DNA of 64,000 nt from Pseudomonas brassicacearum (GTDB lineage: Bacteria > Pseudomonadota > Gammaproteobacteria > Pseudomonadales > Pseudomonadaceae): the NCBI RefSeq assembly GCF_003732265.1, contig NZ_MOBK01000001.1, positions 868,001-932,000 on the forward strand, written 5' to 3'. Shown in pieces: positions 1 to 10,107 of this stretch. Positions within the stretch are counted from its first letter, which is position 1, and the number at the start of each line of letters is the position of its first letter. The position numbers and the translations under genes are program-made. A model generated the notes under the pieces. That model did no database searches and was not told the origin of the DNA. It saw only the letters and a program-made list of their open reading frames with translations.

Positions 1-2
1 TG

Positions 3-3000
3 GCGGCCATGATGCACCCGTTGAATCGTCCGTTGTTCGACAGTGGCGGCGAGCAGATCATTTCCGGCTACGCGGTGCTGCAACCGCGAGTGGGCATCAG
101 CTTGACCAGCGCCACGCGCTCGATCTATGCCCGGCTGTTTGGCAGTGATGCCGGCGTCGACCCCTACACTCGGACGGTATCGGACGTTTACCAGGACCTG
201 TTCCAGCAAGGTTCTTTCATCGGCAAAGGCATCTACGACGTGGACGCGTTCACCTGCGCCCTGGAAGGTTGCTTACCGGATAACCAGATTCTCAGCCACG
301 ACCTGATCGAAGGGTGTTATGCACGATCCGGCCTGCTCAGCGACGTGCAAGTCTATGAGCAATACCCTTCGCGCTACGGTGCCGATGTCAATCGACGGCA
401 TCGCTGGGTTCGTGGCGACTGGCAACTGCTGCCGTGGACATTACCCTGGGCGCGCAACGCCGACGGCAAGTGGGTGCGCAACAGGCTGAGCGTCATGGCA
501 CGTTGGAAGATTCTGGACAATCTGCGACGCAGCCTGGAACCGCTGGCGCTGTTGCTGATGTTCGCATGGGGCTGGTTTGCCAGCAGTCAGCCAATGAACT
601 GGACCCTCACTGTCATCGGGTTGATGGTGATTCAACCGTTGCTGCGAGCGGTGACCGATCTGATGCAGCCCCCCGCTGATGTGCCCTACGGACAATACCT
701 CAGGGCGCTGTTGGGGGATCTGGCACAAGACCTCGCCCGGGCGGGTCTGGCGCTCGCCTGGCTGCCCTACGAGATGTTCTACAGCGCCGACGCCATCCTG
801 CGCTCGCTCTGGCGAATCGGCTTCAGCAGACGCCGGCTGTTGCAGTGGCAGCCCTCGCGCGAGGTCGAGCGCACCACCGAAAACCGGCTGTCCGGCCTCT
901 ATCGCCAGATGTGGATCGAGCCGGTGTCGGCCCTGATCTCACTGTCCCTGCTGGTGAAGGATCCGCAGACGCTGGCCATCGCCAGTCCGCTGCTGCTGTC
1001 GTGGTTAGTGGGCCCCTGGATCGCTTGGTGGCTCAGTTCGGCACCCAAGCAGTCGGTGTTCACACCGTCGACGGATGATTTGCGCTTCCTGCGGTTGCTG
1101 GCGCGCAAAACCTGGGCGTTCTTCGATCAATACGTCGGACCCGAGGACCATTGGCTGCCACCGGACAACGTGCAGGAAGACCCCAGGCCTGCCATTGCCC
1201 ATCGCACCTCGCCCACCAATATGGGCATGTCACTGCTCGCACACCTGGCCGCTCACGATTTCGCTTACTTGAGCACCGAACGGCTGCTGTCCCGGCTTGC
1301 GGCGTCGCTGGACAGCATGGACGGCCTGGAGCGTTATCGGCAGCATTTCTATAACTGGTACGACACGCAGACCCTCGAGCCGCTGCGTCCGCATTACGTC
1401 TCCACCGTCGACAGCGGCAACCTGGCGGGCCTGCTGTTGACGTTGAGCACCGGCATTGCGCAGTTGGCAGACGCCCCGATGTTTGGCCCTGCCGTGATCA
1501 AGGGCCTGCGCGATACCCTGGACATCCTTGCAGATTCCCAACGCGCCTCAGGGGCGGATAAATACGCCCTGCCACTGAGAAAAGGCCTTGAAACGGTCTC
1601 GCAAGCGGCGCCCCCCGAGGTGCTGGCAGACCTGCTGCACACGGCTCGCAGCATGGTCACTAGCCAGCCAGCGGACACCGACGAGGAAAGCCTCTACTGG
1701 CGAGAAGCGTTCATCCGTCAATGCACCGATTGGACAGAAGAACTGCAGCGTTATCGCCTCCCTGCCCCCTTGGTTACGATTGAATCGCCTCGCACCTTGC
1801 GTCAACTGGCCCACCTGAACCCCACAGACTGGAGCGCCGAGCATCGTCCTGAAATCGAGCGGGTCCGTAGTGACGCCGCGCAGCGTCTGGAAACCCTCAA
1901 GCGTCTGGTGTTATTGGCCAATTCGCTGGCGCAGATGGATTTCTCTTTGCTTTACGACAACCAGCGCGACCTGTTTGTCATCGGTTACAACGCCGAGGAG
2001 CGCAGGCTCGACACCGGTTACTACGACCTGCTGGCGTCCGAGGTGCGGCTGACCAATTACGTGGCCATCGCTCAAGGACAAATCCCCCAACGCGCCTGGT
2101 TCACCCTGGGAAGGCTGCTGAGTGAAAACGCGGGCGTACCGACGTTGCTATCCTGGTCGGGTTCGATGTTCGAATACCTGATGCCAATGCTGGTGATGCC
2201 CAACTTCGAGGGCAGCCTGCTGGACCAGACTTGCCGCGCGGCCGTGTCGGTGCAGATCGAACAGGGCAACAGGCTGGGCATTCCGTGGGGCGTTTCGGAG
2301 TCAGGTTATTCCGCCGTCGACGCGCACTTCAATTATCAATACCGCGCCTTCGGCGTTCAGGCCCTGGGGCTCCAGCGCGGGCTGAGCAATGACGTCGTGA
2401 TAGCACCCTACGCCAGCGCCCTGGCGTTGATGGTCGACGCCGATGCGGCCTGCAAGAATCTGCAACGCCTCGCCCTGCAAGGCTCCGCTGGACGTTTCGG
2501 TCTGTATGAAGCCGTGGATTACACCGAGGCCCGCTTACCCCGCAGCCAACACTTCGTCGTGGTCCGCTCGTTCATGGCTCACCACCAGGGCATGAGCTTG
2601 TTGGCCTTGACCAGCCGACTGCTCGACCAACCCATGCAACACCGATTCGAGGCCGACCCGGCGCTGCGATCAGCCCTGCTGCTGCTACAGGAGCGGGTGC
2701 CGAAATCCGCCGCGCCGTACCTGCAAACCGCGCAGTCGCCGGTACTCGGCGATGTCGGCCAGGGCCAGGATACGGGGCTTCGGGTGTTCTCTGATCCGGG
2801 ACGCAAGCGTCCGGCCGTGCAGTTGCTCTCCAACGGTCGCTACCACGTCATGCTGACCAGCGGCGGCGGCGGTTACAGCCGCCGTAATGAAATGGCCATC
2901 ACCCGTTGGCAGGAGGACGCCTCACAGGACAACTGGGGAATGTTCTGCTACTTGCGCGATGTCCAGAGCAACACGGTCTGGTCGCCTGCGCATCAACCGA

Positions 3001-6000
3001 CGATGCATCAACCCGAGAGCCACGAGGCGATCTTCTGTGATTCCCGTGCAGAGTTCCGTGCGCGCAACCTGGATTTCGACACGCACCTGGAGATTGTTGT
3101 CTCGCCTGAAGACGACATCGAACTGCGCCGCCTGCATGTCACCAACCTGGCGTCATCGGCCAAGACATTGGAGATCACCACCTACGCCGAAGTCGTGCTG
3201 ACAACCCCGGTCAACGACGCGATGCACCCGGCGTTCAGCAAGCTGTTCGTGCAGACCGAATTACTGCCTGCGCTTCAGGCCATTATCTGTAGCCGCCGCC
3301 CCCGGGCCAGCGATGAACCGACGCCGTGGATGTGCCATTTGCTGGCGGCACACGGGGTGGACATCGATGCGATCTCGTACGAAACCGATCGCGCCCGGTT
3401 CATCGGCCGAGGACGCAGCCTTGTGTCACCTGCCGCCCTTGATGCCGATTGCCAGCGCCTGTCAGGCAGCGCGGGCCCGGTCCTCGATCCGGTGATCGCA
3501 ATTCGCTGCAGGATTACCCTGCAACCTGGCCAACAGGCCACCATCGACCTGGTCACCGGTGTCGCCGACAGCCGTGATGACTGCCTTTACCTCATCAACA
3601 AATACCGTGACCGCCACCTCGCCGACCGCGTGTTCGACCTGTCCTGGACCCATAGCCAGGTGCTTCTGCGTCAGCTCAACGCCTCATTGTCCGATGCCCG
3701 TCTGTTCGAGCAGATGGCCTCGTCGTTGCTTTACGCGAACGCCTCGATGCGCGCCAACCATGCGGTGTTGGTTGCCAATCGCCGCAATCAGCCGGGGCTC
3801 TGGGGTCAGGCCATCTCCGGCGACCTACCCATCGTGCTGCTGCAAATCCAGAGCCTGGACAACATCGCCCTGGTGCAGCAATTGGTTCAGGCCCACGCCT
3901 ACTGGCGGCAAAAAGGGTTGGTGGTCGATTTGTTGATCTGGAACGAAGATCAGGTGGGGTATCGCCAGCAACTGCAGGACGCGATCCTGGGCCTTATCAC
4001 CTCAGGCAGTGAAGCCGCTCTGCTGGATCGTCCGGGCGGAATTTTTGTGCGCCCCGCGCAGCAGATGTCGAATGAAGATCGCGTGCTGTTCCTATCGGTT
4101 GCCAGGCTGGTGCTGAGCGAAGATCTGGGCAGCCTGTCCGAACAGATTCATCGCCGCAAAGTATCGCCGGTGCACGCGCCGTTTGTGGCGACCCGGCATG
4201 TTCAGGCTCGGCCGGCACCGGTAAGACCGAATCGTCCCTTCCTGCTGCTGAGCAACGAATATGGCGGCTTCAGCGCCGATGGCGGTGAGTACATCATCAC
4301 CGGGCTCGCGCCCGGTCCGACACCTGCGCCCTGGGTCAACGTGATCGCCAATGCCCATCTCGGCACGGTGGTCTCACAAGCCGGCAGTGCCTATACCTGG
4401 GCCGAAAACGCCCATGAATTTCGCCTGACGCCCTGGCACAACGATCCGGTCACCGATCGCAGCGGCGAAGCCATTTACCTGCGCGATGAAGAGACCGGGC
4501 ACTTCTGGTCTGCAGCGCCTCAACCCTGCCCCGGACAAGGCCCGTACCAGACCCGTCACGGTTTCGGTTACAGCGTGTTCGAACATGAAGAAGACGGCAT
4601 TTACAGCGAGCTGTGGATCTACGTGGCGCTGGATGCGCCGATCAAATTCTCGCGGCTAGTGTTGAGCAACCGCTCGGGACGCCGCCGGTCATTGTCGGTC
4701 ACAGGGTATGTGGAATGGGTGCTGGGCGATTTGCGCAGCAAATCGGCGATGCATGTGGTCACCCAATCGGATCCCGCCAGCGGGGCCTTCTTCGCCCGCA
4801 ACGCCTACTCGGTGGAGTTTTCCGAGCGAGTGGCGTTCTTTGACACCGACACGATCGATCACGGTGTCAGCGGTGACCGTACTGAATTCATTGGCCGCAG
4901 TGGCACCCTCGCCTCACCGGCGGCGATGCAGCACGCTGGTCTGTCCGGGCGCATGGGCGGCGGTCTGGACCCTTGTGCCGCCCTGCAAGTGTCGATCGAA
5001 CTCGGCGAGGGTGATACACGGGAAGTCATTCTGCGGCTGGGGGCGGCGTCTTCCAGTAACGCCGCCACCCAGCTGGTGCAGCGTTATCGGGGCAGCCGGG
5101 TGGCTGCCGAGGAATTGCATAAAGTACGGGAACACTGGCGTTCATTGCTCGGGGTGATTCGTATTGAAACGGGCGCGCCTGAGGTCGACGTCATGGTCAA
5201 CGGCTGGTTGATGTATCAGGTCATCGCGTGCCGTTTCCAGGCCCGAAGCGGCTACTACCAGTCAGGTGGCGCCATCGGTTTTCGCGATCAGTTGCAGGAC
5301 AGCATGGCGATGATCCATGCCGATCCGGCAGCCGTGCGAGCGCACCTGTTGCTGTGCGCCGGCCATCAGTATGTGGAAGGCGACGTGCAACACTGGTGGC
5401 ACCCGCCGATGAATCGAGGAGTTCGCACCGCCTGCTCCGACGACTTTTTGTGGCTGGTGGCCGCCACCAACCGCTATGTCGAAATGACCGCAGACGTGGG
5501 TGTGCTGGAAGAAGTCGCCGGATACCTGGAAGGACGCCAACTGGTGGCCGGCGAAGAGTCCTACTATGACCTCCCCGGTGAATCGCCCCTGCGAGAGTCC
5601 CTGTATCAACACTGCGTGCGGGCCATTGAACACAGCCTGCGCCGCGGTCATCACGGGTTGCCGCTGATGGGTTCCGGTGACTGGAACGACGGCATGAATC
5701 GCGTCGGTCACCTGGGTGCAGGTGAAAGTGTCTGGCTGGGCTTCTTCAGCTACCAGGTGCTGGAGCAATTTGCGCTGACCGCTCGCCTGCACGGTGATCA
5801 CGCATTTGCCAAACGCTGCAGCGACAGCGCGGTGACACTGCAACGCAACCTTGATCAAACGGCTTGGGACGGCGCCTGGTATCGCCGTGCCTGGTTCGAT
5901 GACGGACAAATGCTCGGCTCGGCGAGCAATGAAGAATGTCGTATCGATTCCATTGCTCAAAGCTGGTCAGTGCTGTCGGGGGCCGGCTCTGCCGTCCGTC

Positions 6001-6680
6001 AGATCAAGGCCATGCAGTCATTGGATGAGCATCTGGTCAAACGTGACATCCGCGCCGTGTTGCTGCTCGATCCCCCGTTTGACAAGGGCGCCCTGGACCC
6101 CGGCTACATCAAGGGCTACGTGCCAGGCGTGCGCGAGAACGGAGGTCAGTACACCCATGCTGCCGTTTGGGCGGGCATGGCGTTTGCGCAGTTGGGTGAA
6201 GCCGGCAAAGCCTGGGAACTGCTGAATCTGATCAACCCCGCCGCGCCTGCCAACAACGCTCAAATCGAGACCTATAAGGTCGAGCCCTATGTCATGGCCG
6301 CGGATGTCTACGGTGCCGCGCCCCATGCAGGCCGAGGTGGCTGGACCTGGTACACCGGTTCTGCAGGCTGGATGTACCGGCTGATTGTCGAGTCGTTGCT
6401 GGGCGTACAACGCAGCGGCCACACGCTCAGAATCGAACCGCTGATACCGGTCGACTGGCCGGGCTTCATCCTGCACTACCGCTTCGGCAAAACCCTCTAC
6501 CACTTTGATGTGCGTCAGGGCAGTTCGACCTCCACCTCCATGACCCTCGACGGCCAGCCATTGAGTGACGCTACGCTGACACTGGAGGACGGCGGTCTGG
6601 AGCACTGGGTCCGGGTAGATTGTCGCGCCCGTTCACCCAGGCCTCAGGCGCTGGAATTCGAGCATGCCGCCGATGAATAG
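3..6680 (+). CDS. Cyclic beta-glucan synthase-like protein (GT84/GH94), 5' end outside window
   Basis: This is the C-terminal, larger part of a giant membrane glycan synthase/phosphorylase of the NdvB/ChvB type, which makes and trims cyclic beta-glucans. The reading frame is open to the window edge, so the true start lies upstream; rhizobial NdvB/ChvB proteins run to about 2,800 residues and about 2,225 are present. The first ~150 residues match the end of a GT84 domain (RGDWQLLPW motif), followed by hydrophobic segments near residues 175-260 and 310-350. The rest holds two tandem GH94/GT36-type halves. The GSGDWNDGMN motif, with the presumed catalytic acid Asp, lies at about residue 1891. 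The reaction is inferred from the family; the linkage made here is unknown. Confidence 0.85.
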   Translation, partial: AAMMHPLNRPLFDSGGEQIISGYAVLQPRVGISLTSATRSIYARLFGSDAGVDPYTRTVSDVYQDLFQQGSFIGKGIYDVDAFTCALEGCLPDNQILSHDLIEGCYARSGLLSDVQVYEQYPSRYGADVNRRHRWVRGDWQLLPWTLPWARNADGKWVRNRLSVMARWKILDNLRRSLEPLALLLMFAWGWFASSQPMNWTLTVIGLMVIQPLLRAVTDLMQPPADVPYGQYLRALLGDLAQDLARAGLALAWLPYEMFYSADAILRSLWRIGFSRRRLLQWQPSREVERTTENRLSGLYRQMWIEPVSALISLSLLVKDPQTLAIASPLLLSWLVGPWIAWWLSSAPKQSVFTPSTDDLRFLRLLARKTWAFFDQYVGPEDHWLPPDNVQEDPRPAIAHRTSPTNMGMSLLAHLAAHDFAYLSTERLLSRLAASLDSMDGLERYRQHFYNWYDTQTLEPLRPHYVSTVDSGNLAGLLLTLSTGIAQLADAPMFGPAVIKGLRDTLDILADSQRASGADKYALPLRKGLETVSQAAPPEVLADLLHTARSMVTSQPADTDEESLYWREAFIRQCTDWTEELQRYRLPAPLVTIESPRTLRQLAHLNPTDWSAEHRPEIERVRSDAAQRLETLKRLVLLANSLAQMDFSLLYDNQRDLFVIGYNAEERRLDTGYYDLLASEVRLTNYVAIAQGQIPQRAWFTLGRLLSENAGVPTLLSWSGSMFEYLMPMLVMPNFEGSLLDQTCRAAVSVQIEQGNRLGIPWGVSESGYSAVDAHFNYQYRAFGVQALGLQRGLSNDVVIAPYASALALMVDADAACKNLQRLALQGSAGRFGLYEAVDYTEARLPRSQHFVVVRSFMAHHQGMSLLALTSRLLDQPMQHRFEADPALRSALLLLQERVPKSAAPYLQTAQSPVLGDVGQGQDTGLRVFSDPGRKRPAVQLLSNGRYHVMLTSGGGGYSRRNEMAITRWQEDASQDNWGMFCYLRDVQSNTVWSPAHQPTMHQPESHEAIFCDSRAEFRARNLDFDTHLEIVVSPEDDIELRRLHVTNLASSAKTLEITTYAEVVLTTPVNDAMHPAFSKLFVQTELLPALQAIICSRRPRASDEPTPWMCHLLAAHGVDIDAISYETDRARFIGRGRSLVSPAALDADCQRLSGSAGPVLDPVIAIRCRITLQPGQQATIDLVTGVADSRDDCLYLINKYRDRHLADRVFDLSWTHSQVLLRQLNASLSDARLFEQMASSLLYANASMRANHAVLVANRRNQPGLWGQAISGDLPIVLLQIQSLDNIALVQQLVQAHAYWRQKGLVVDLLIWNEDQVGYRQQLQDAILGLITSGSEAALLDRPGGIFVRPAQQMSNEDRVLFLSVARLVLSEDLGSLSEQIHRRKVSPVHAPFVATRHVQARPAPVRPNRPFLLLSNEYGGFSADGGEYIITGLAPGPTPAPWVNVIANAHLGTVVSQAGSAYTWAENAHEFRLTPWHNDPVTDRSGEAIYLRDEETGHFWSAAPQPCPGQGPYQTRHGFGYSVFEHEEDGIYSELWIYVALDAPIKFSRLVLSNRSGRRRSLSVTGYVEWVLGDLRSKSAMHVVTQSDPASGAFFARNAYSVEFSERVAFFDTDTIDHGVSGDRTEFIGRSGTLASPAAMQHAGLSGRMGGGLDPCAALQVSIELGEGDTREVILRLGAASSSNAATQLVQRYRGSRVAAEELHKVREHWRSLLGVIRIETGAPEVDVMVNGWLMYQVIACRFQARSGYYQSGGAIGFRDQLQDSMAMIHADPAAVRAHLLLCAGHQYVEGDVQHWWHPPMNRGVRTACSDDFLWLVAATNRYVEMTADVGVLEEVAGYLEGRQLVAGEESYYDLPGESPLRESLYQHCVRAIEHSLRRGHHGLPLMGSGDWNDGMNRVGHLGAGESVWLGFFSYQVLEQFALTARLHGDHAFAKRCSDSAVTLQRNLDQTAWDGAWYRRAWFDDGQMLGSASNEECRIDSIAQSWSVLSGAGSAVRQIKAMQSLDEHLVKRDIRAVLLLDPPFDKGALDPGYIKGYVPGVRENGGQYTHAAVWAGMAFAQLGEAGKAWELLNLINPAAPANNAQIETYKVEPYVMAADVYGAAPHAGRGGWTWYTGSAGWMYRLIVESLLGVQRSGHTLRIEPLIPVDWPGFILHYRFGKTLYHFDVRQGSSTSTSMTLDGQPLSDATLTLEDGGLEHWVRVDCRARSPRPQALEFEHAADE

Positions 6681-6756
6681 ACATTGAGCACCAGCCATGG
6701 CGTGCATGGGAGTACCCTGAGCGGGCACGCCCCTGTTCCGCCACGGATGCTCTGCC

Positions 6757-7483
6757 ATGCATGCCTCCCCCGATCCAAGCCACAATCATTTACTGGCGGC
6801 GCTCCCGACCGTCGACCTCCAGCGTCTTGTTCCGGACCTGGAGCAGGTCAGTCTGGCGCTGGGGGGATGTGCTGTATGAACCGGGGGACACCTTGCGGCA
6901 CGTTTACTTCCCGACCGATGCCATCGTCTCCCTGCTGCATGTCACGGAAAACGGCTCGTCAGCAGAAATCGCCGTGGTCGGAAACGAAGGTTTGATCGGC
7001 ATTGCGCTGTTCATGGGCGGCGAAAGCACCTCCAGTCGGGCGGTGGTGCAGAGTGCCGGTGGTGCATTTCGCCTGCCGGGGCAAAAACTCAAGAAAGAAT
7101 TCAACCGTCATGGCGATCTGCTCCTGCTGATGCTGCGTTACACCCAGGCGCTGATCACGCAGATGTCACAGACCGCCTTGTGCAATCGCCACCATTCGAT
7201 CGATCAGCAACTGTGTCGATGGCTGCTGTTGTCGCTGGATCGCCTGCACGGCAATCGCCTGAACATGACCCAGGAGCTTATCGCCAATATGCTGGGCGTG
7301 CGCCGCGAGGGCGTCACGGAAGCGGCCGGCAAACTGCAGCGTCAAGGCGTCATCGAGTACAGCCGAGGCCAGATCACGGTTCTGGATAGAGCGCGCCTTG
7401 AACGGCTCAGCTGCGAGTGCTACCTGGTGGTCAAGACCGAAACCGATCGGCTGTTGCATTACACCCGTCGTCAGGACGAGTGA
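6757..7483 (+). pseudogene. Crp/Fnr-family regulator with +1 frameshift in a G6 tract
   Basis: The protein from about 6867 onward is a normal Crp/Fnr regulator: a cyclic-nucleotide-binding-like beta-roll (GDVLYEPGDTLRHVYFP, then an AEIAVVGNEGLIG motif) and a C-terminal winged helix (NMLGVRREGVTEAA). The natural N-terminus begins at ATG 6757 (MHASPDPSHNHLLAALPTVD) in a different frame. That frame reads well up to a run of six G at 6861-6866 and then stops at TGA 6877. Removing one G joins the frames as ...VSLALGDVLYEP. The alternative start at 6761 gives about 34 residues of arginine/serine-rich nonsense before the conserved part. So this is either an inactivated gene, a slippage-controlled gene or a sequencing error. 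It follows the glucan synthase gene by 76 bases. Confidence 0.8.
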
Positions 7484-7548
7484 TGCATTCGAATGGACAG
7501 CCAGTGCCAGTACCGGCAGTCCCTTAAACCTGTCAGCGAGCGGATATT

Positions 7549-7716
7549 GTGTTGGCGTACGAAGGCAACCAGCTCATTGAAATCGGTACGGCGCGTTACG
7601 GAGCATATGAAGGCGATGCTCATTGCGAGTTCGCCGTTGCTGTTCGCGAGCGCGCTGGCAGCTTCATTCAATTGGGTGAAGCCCTGCCCTGCACTGTTCA
7701 GTCATCCGCCGATTAG
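7549..7716 (+). pseudogene. Possible remnant of a GNAT acetyltransferase
   Basis: Translated from 7549, the frame reads VLAYEGNQLIEIGTARY, then ends its recognisable part in CEFAVAV, and stops at 7714-7716. The pattern of a hydrophobic strand, xxIGxARY and an acidic-FAVAV strand is what precedes the acetyl-CoA-binding loop in GNAT proteins of the PatZ type. The expected GLG loop does not follow, there is no proper start codon, and an in-frame stop lies at 7525. I read it as a decayed fragment between two other broken genes. An antisense frame is also open here, but I do not recognise its product. Confidence is low. Confidence 0.3.
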
Positions 7717-7756
7717 CCGATAATCGAAATCCCCCTTCGCTATCGGCGCGCTCACA

Positions 7757-7960
7757 TTGGATCAGGTTCTTTCGCTTCTCTCCGAAACCCTTCCAAAAGC
7801 CAAAACCCTGGAACAGCTGACGCGTCCCTTGCTGACCCTGCTCAGCCGGATAACCGGTATGGAGTCGACCTACCTGACGACCATCGATACCGACGAGGGT
7901 GTCCTGCGTGTCGAGTTCGCACGCAACGAACGAATGCAGATGCGCTACAACAATACATAG
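7757..7960 (+). pseudogene. Truncated N-terminus of a GAF-domain signalling protein
   Basis: From TTG 7757 the frame gives 67 residues beginning with the MDQVLSLLSETLPKAKTLEQL type of sequence and continuing to MESTYLTTIDTDEGVLRVEF. This is the start of the GAF domain found at the N-terminus of many Pseudomonas diguanylate cyclases and sensor proteins. It stops with TAG at 7958-7960, only about a third of the way into a GAF domain. No GGDEF or kinase part follows, and the next gene is an outer-membrane protein. It is therefore a fragment of a deleted signalling gene. Confidence 0.55.
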
Positions 7961-7990
7961 AACTCTGGGCCCCTCACTGGAAGCGAGCGA

Positions 7991-8923
7991 ATGTATATGA
8001 AACGCAAACTCTGCGTCGTCAGGTTGGTTCGGTTCGCATCCGCTTCGCTCATCGTAGTAGCCCCCGGTGCAGTCGCAGAGGATCTCGAACCCAGGTCCTA
8101 TGCCAATACGCCGGTCGGTATCAATTTCCTGCTCCTGGGCTACAGCGATCTCCATGGCAACGTGACGGCCAACCCCTCAATCCCACTCGAGGATGCCAAG
8201 CTCAACATCAAGACTGTCGTGTTTGCTTTTGCCAGATCCCTGGACGTCTGGGGCCGCTCCGGGAAGTTCGATATCGTCGTACCTGAAGCAGAATTGAGGG
8301 GCTCAGCTCTGCTCGCCGGTGAGCCCAAGGAACGCAATGTGACGGGATTGATCGATCCAAGATTCCGCTTCTCGGTCAACTTGTATGGCGCCCCGGCGCT
8401 GTCCCTGGCTGAATTCCCCAGCTATCAGCAGGATGTGATTATCGGCGCCAGCCTGGCGGTCACGGCGCCACTCGGCCAGTACGACGCTAACAGGCTGATA
8501 AATCTCGGCAACAACCGCTGGTCATTCAAGCCCGAACTGGGAATTTCCAAGCGCCTGGGGGCAGTGACCCTGGAGTTATCCGGCGCGGGAACCTTTTACA
8601 CCGACAATAACGAGCTCCTCGGCGACCACACACTGTCCCAGAACCCGATTTACCAGGTACAGGGGCATCTTATCTATGCCTTCAGCAACGGTGTTTGGGC
8701 TTCGCTGGACACGACCTACTACGCGGGCGGCAGTACCTCGGTCGATGGGGTCGGTAACCACGATTTTCAGGAAAACACACGCTACGGATGCACCCTCACG
8801 CTACCGTTGAACCGCAACCATTCGCTAAAGCTGAATGCGAGTAATGGCGGGCATACCCGCACGGGCAGCGAATACGATGTCATTGGCATGGTCTGGCAGT
8901 ATCGCTTCGGCGCAGGGCTTTGA
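7991..8923 (+). CDS. Outer-membrane MetA/phenol-degradation-type transporter
   Basis: A 310-residue protein with an N-terminal signal peptide (hydrophobic stretch ending at about Ala29, APGAVAEDL). It is followed by alternating amphipathic beta strands typical of the 'MetA-pathway of phenol degradation' outer-membrane family (Phenol_MetA_deg). Visible family features are the early INFLLLGY strand, the central GASLAVTAPLGQYD segment and the C-terminal MVWQYRFGAGL strand. Members are thought to be small barrels for uptake of aromatic or hydrophobic compounds, but the substrate cannot be read here. ATG 7991 and ATG 7997 are both possible starts; a GAGCGA stretch lies just upstream. It stands alone, convergent with the AraC-type gene. 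Confidence 0.65.
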   Translation: MYMKRKLCVVRLVRFASASLIVVAPGAVAEDLEPRSYANTPVGINFLLLGYSDLHGNVTANPSIPLEDAKLNIKTVVFAFARSLDVWGRSGKFDIVVPEAELRGSALLAGEPKERNVTGLIDPRFRFSVNLYGAPALSLAEFPSYQQDVIIGASLAVTAPLGQYDANRLINLGNNRWSFKPELGISKRLGAVTLELSGAGTFYTDNNELLGDHTLSQNPIYQVQGHLIYAFSNGVWASLDTTYYAGGSTSVDGVGNHDFQENTRYGCTLTLPLNRNHSLKLNASNGGHTRTGSEYDVIGMVWQYRFGAGL

Positions 8924-8988
8924 AACACAGGATTGCCGCTACATCCAGTCATAAGATTGGTTTGCCATACCCTCCGGGGCACATTCAA

Positions 8989-9981
8989 CTAATCCATCTT
9001 TGACAACTGAAATCTGGCCCGATACGCCCCCGGCGTAAATCCGACCCGCTCACGAAACAAGCGGGAAAACGAGCTGATGTCGCTATAACCAACATACTGA
9101 GCGATTCGCTCGGTGCTCAGGTCACCGGCCTCCAGTAACGCGCGTGCCGTATCGATGCGCAAGTTCTGCAAATAGGTCAGCGGCGACAGCTCAAGCACAT
9201 TGTTGAAGCGGCGTATCAGTGTACGTTCGCTGACTGCCAATCTCGTCGCCAGGTCTTTCATGCGTATCTGCTCCGCCAAATGATCCTGTAACCACTTCTG
9301 TGCCTGTTGAATCAACGGATCATTGTGGGTGTTGTCGGCGATAAGCGGTTGCAACGGTGTCTGTGTCGTTTGGGTCAAGTCGATCAGCATGCTGCGTGCG
9401 CACTGCATGGCTATCGCCTTTCCGGCAAATTGGGTGAGCACGTGGATCGATTGCAACAGAAAAGTGGCGTGTGCGCCGCCGCACACCAGTCGCTCAGACT
9501 CGGTGACCAAGGGACGCATTTGCAGATCGACCTTCGGAAATCGCTCGCGGAAATGCCCCTCCAGCCACCAGGTAGTCGTTGCAGTCCGGTTATCGAGCAA
9601 ACCTGTATCGGCGAGCACAAAGGTGCCCGTGCAATTCGCGCACAGCCATGCACCCTGCTCCCATTGCTTGATCAGCCAGTCGCGCACGGTTATCTGATTG
9701 GCCAGAAATTGCTGGAAATGCTGCCAGCCTCGGTAATGCAGGCTTGGGATAAAGACCAGATCGTAATTGTGGTTCTGCGGTAGTGGCCGCATGGCCAGTT
9801 CAAGTCCGTTGCTCGTCCGTACAGGCTGCCCGCTTTGCGATAGGAAATGCCATTCAAACAGTCCGGCTGGTGGCATTCCTTGCCTGGACATATGCGCATT
9901 GGCGACCTGCAACATGTCGGCAAATCCTCCGATAACGGAAGCATAGGAATCGTCAAACCCGAGAATCGCGACGGTAGGCAT
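8989..9981 (-). CDS. AraC-family regulator with DJ-1/PfpI-like N-terminal domain (GlxA type)
   Basis: A 330-residue regulator. Residues 1-190 form a class I glutamine amidotransferase/DJ-1-like sensor domain (VAILGFDDSYASVIGGFADML, and WLCANCTGTFVLADTGLLD around the nucleophile elbow). The last ~100 residues are an AraC double helix-turn-helix (LAVSERTLIRRFNN and VGYSDISSFSRLFRERVGFTP). I chose ATG 9981 because AAAGGT precedes it at normal distance; an in-frame ATG at 10017 has no ribosome-binding site. It is divergent from the acyl-CoA dehydrogenase gene with about 126 bases between the starts, so it probably controls that gene. The ligand is unknown. Confidence 0.85.
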   Translation of the reverse strand: MPTVAILGFDDSYASVIGGFADMLQVANAHMSRQGMPPAGLFEWHFLSQSGQPVRTSNGLELAMRPLPQNHNYDLVFIPSLHYRGWQHFQQFLANQITVRDWLIKQWEQGAWLCANCTGTFVLADTGLLDNRTATTTWWLEGHFRERFPKVDLQMRPLVTESERLVCGGAHATFLLQSIHVLTQFAGKAIAMQCARSMLIDLTQTTQTPLQPLIADNTHNDPLIQQAQKWLQDHLAEQIRMKDLATRLAVSERTLIRRFNNVLELSPLTYLQNLRIDTARALLEAGDLSTERIAQYVGYSDISSFSRLFRERVGFTPGAYRARFQLSKMD

Positions 9982-10107
9982 GGCAGCACCTTTGAGTGGG
10001 TATGGCGATATTCGCATATTTACAGTCGTTTTTGCCTATTACGCCCTATCCTGCGTCTCACTACAGTGCTCGCCACGCTGCTTTCCAGGCTAATGACGAG
10101 ATTACTC

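Noticed and set aside
9847..10107. Longer N-terminus for the acyl-CoA dehydrogenase
   Set aside because: The extension is antisense to the AraC-type gene and has no family match; the ATG at 10108 fits.
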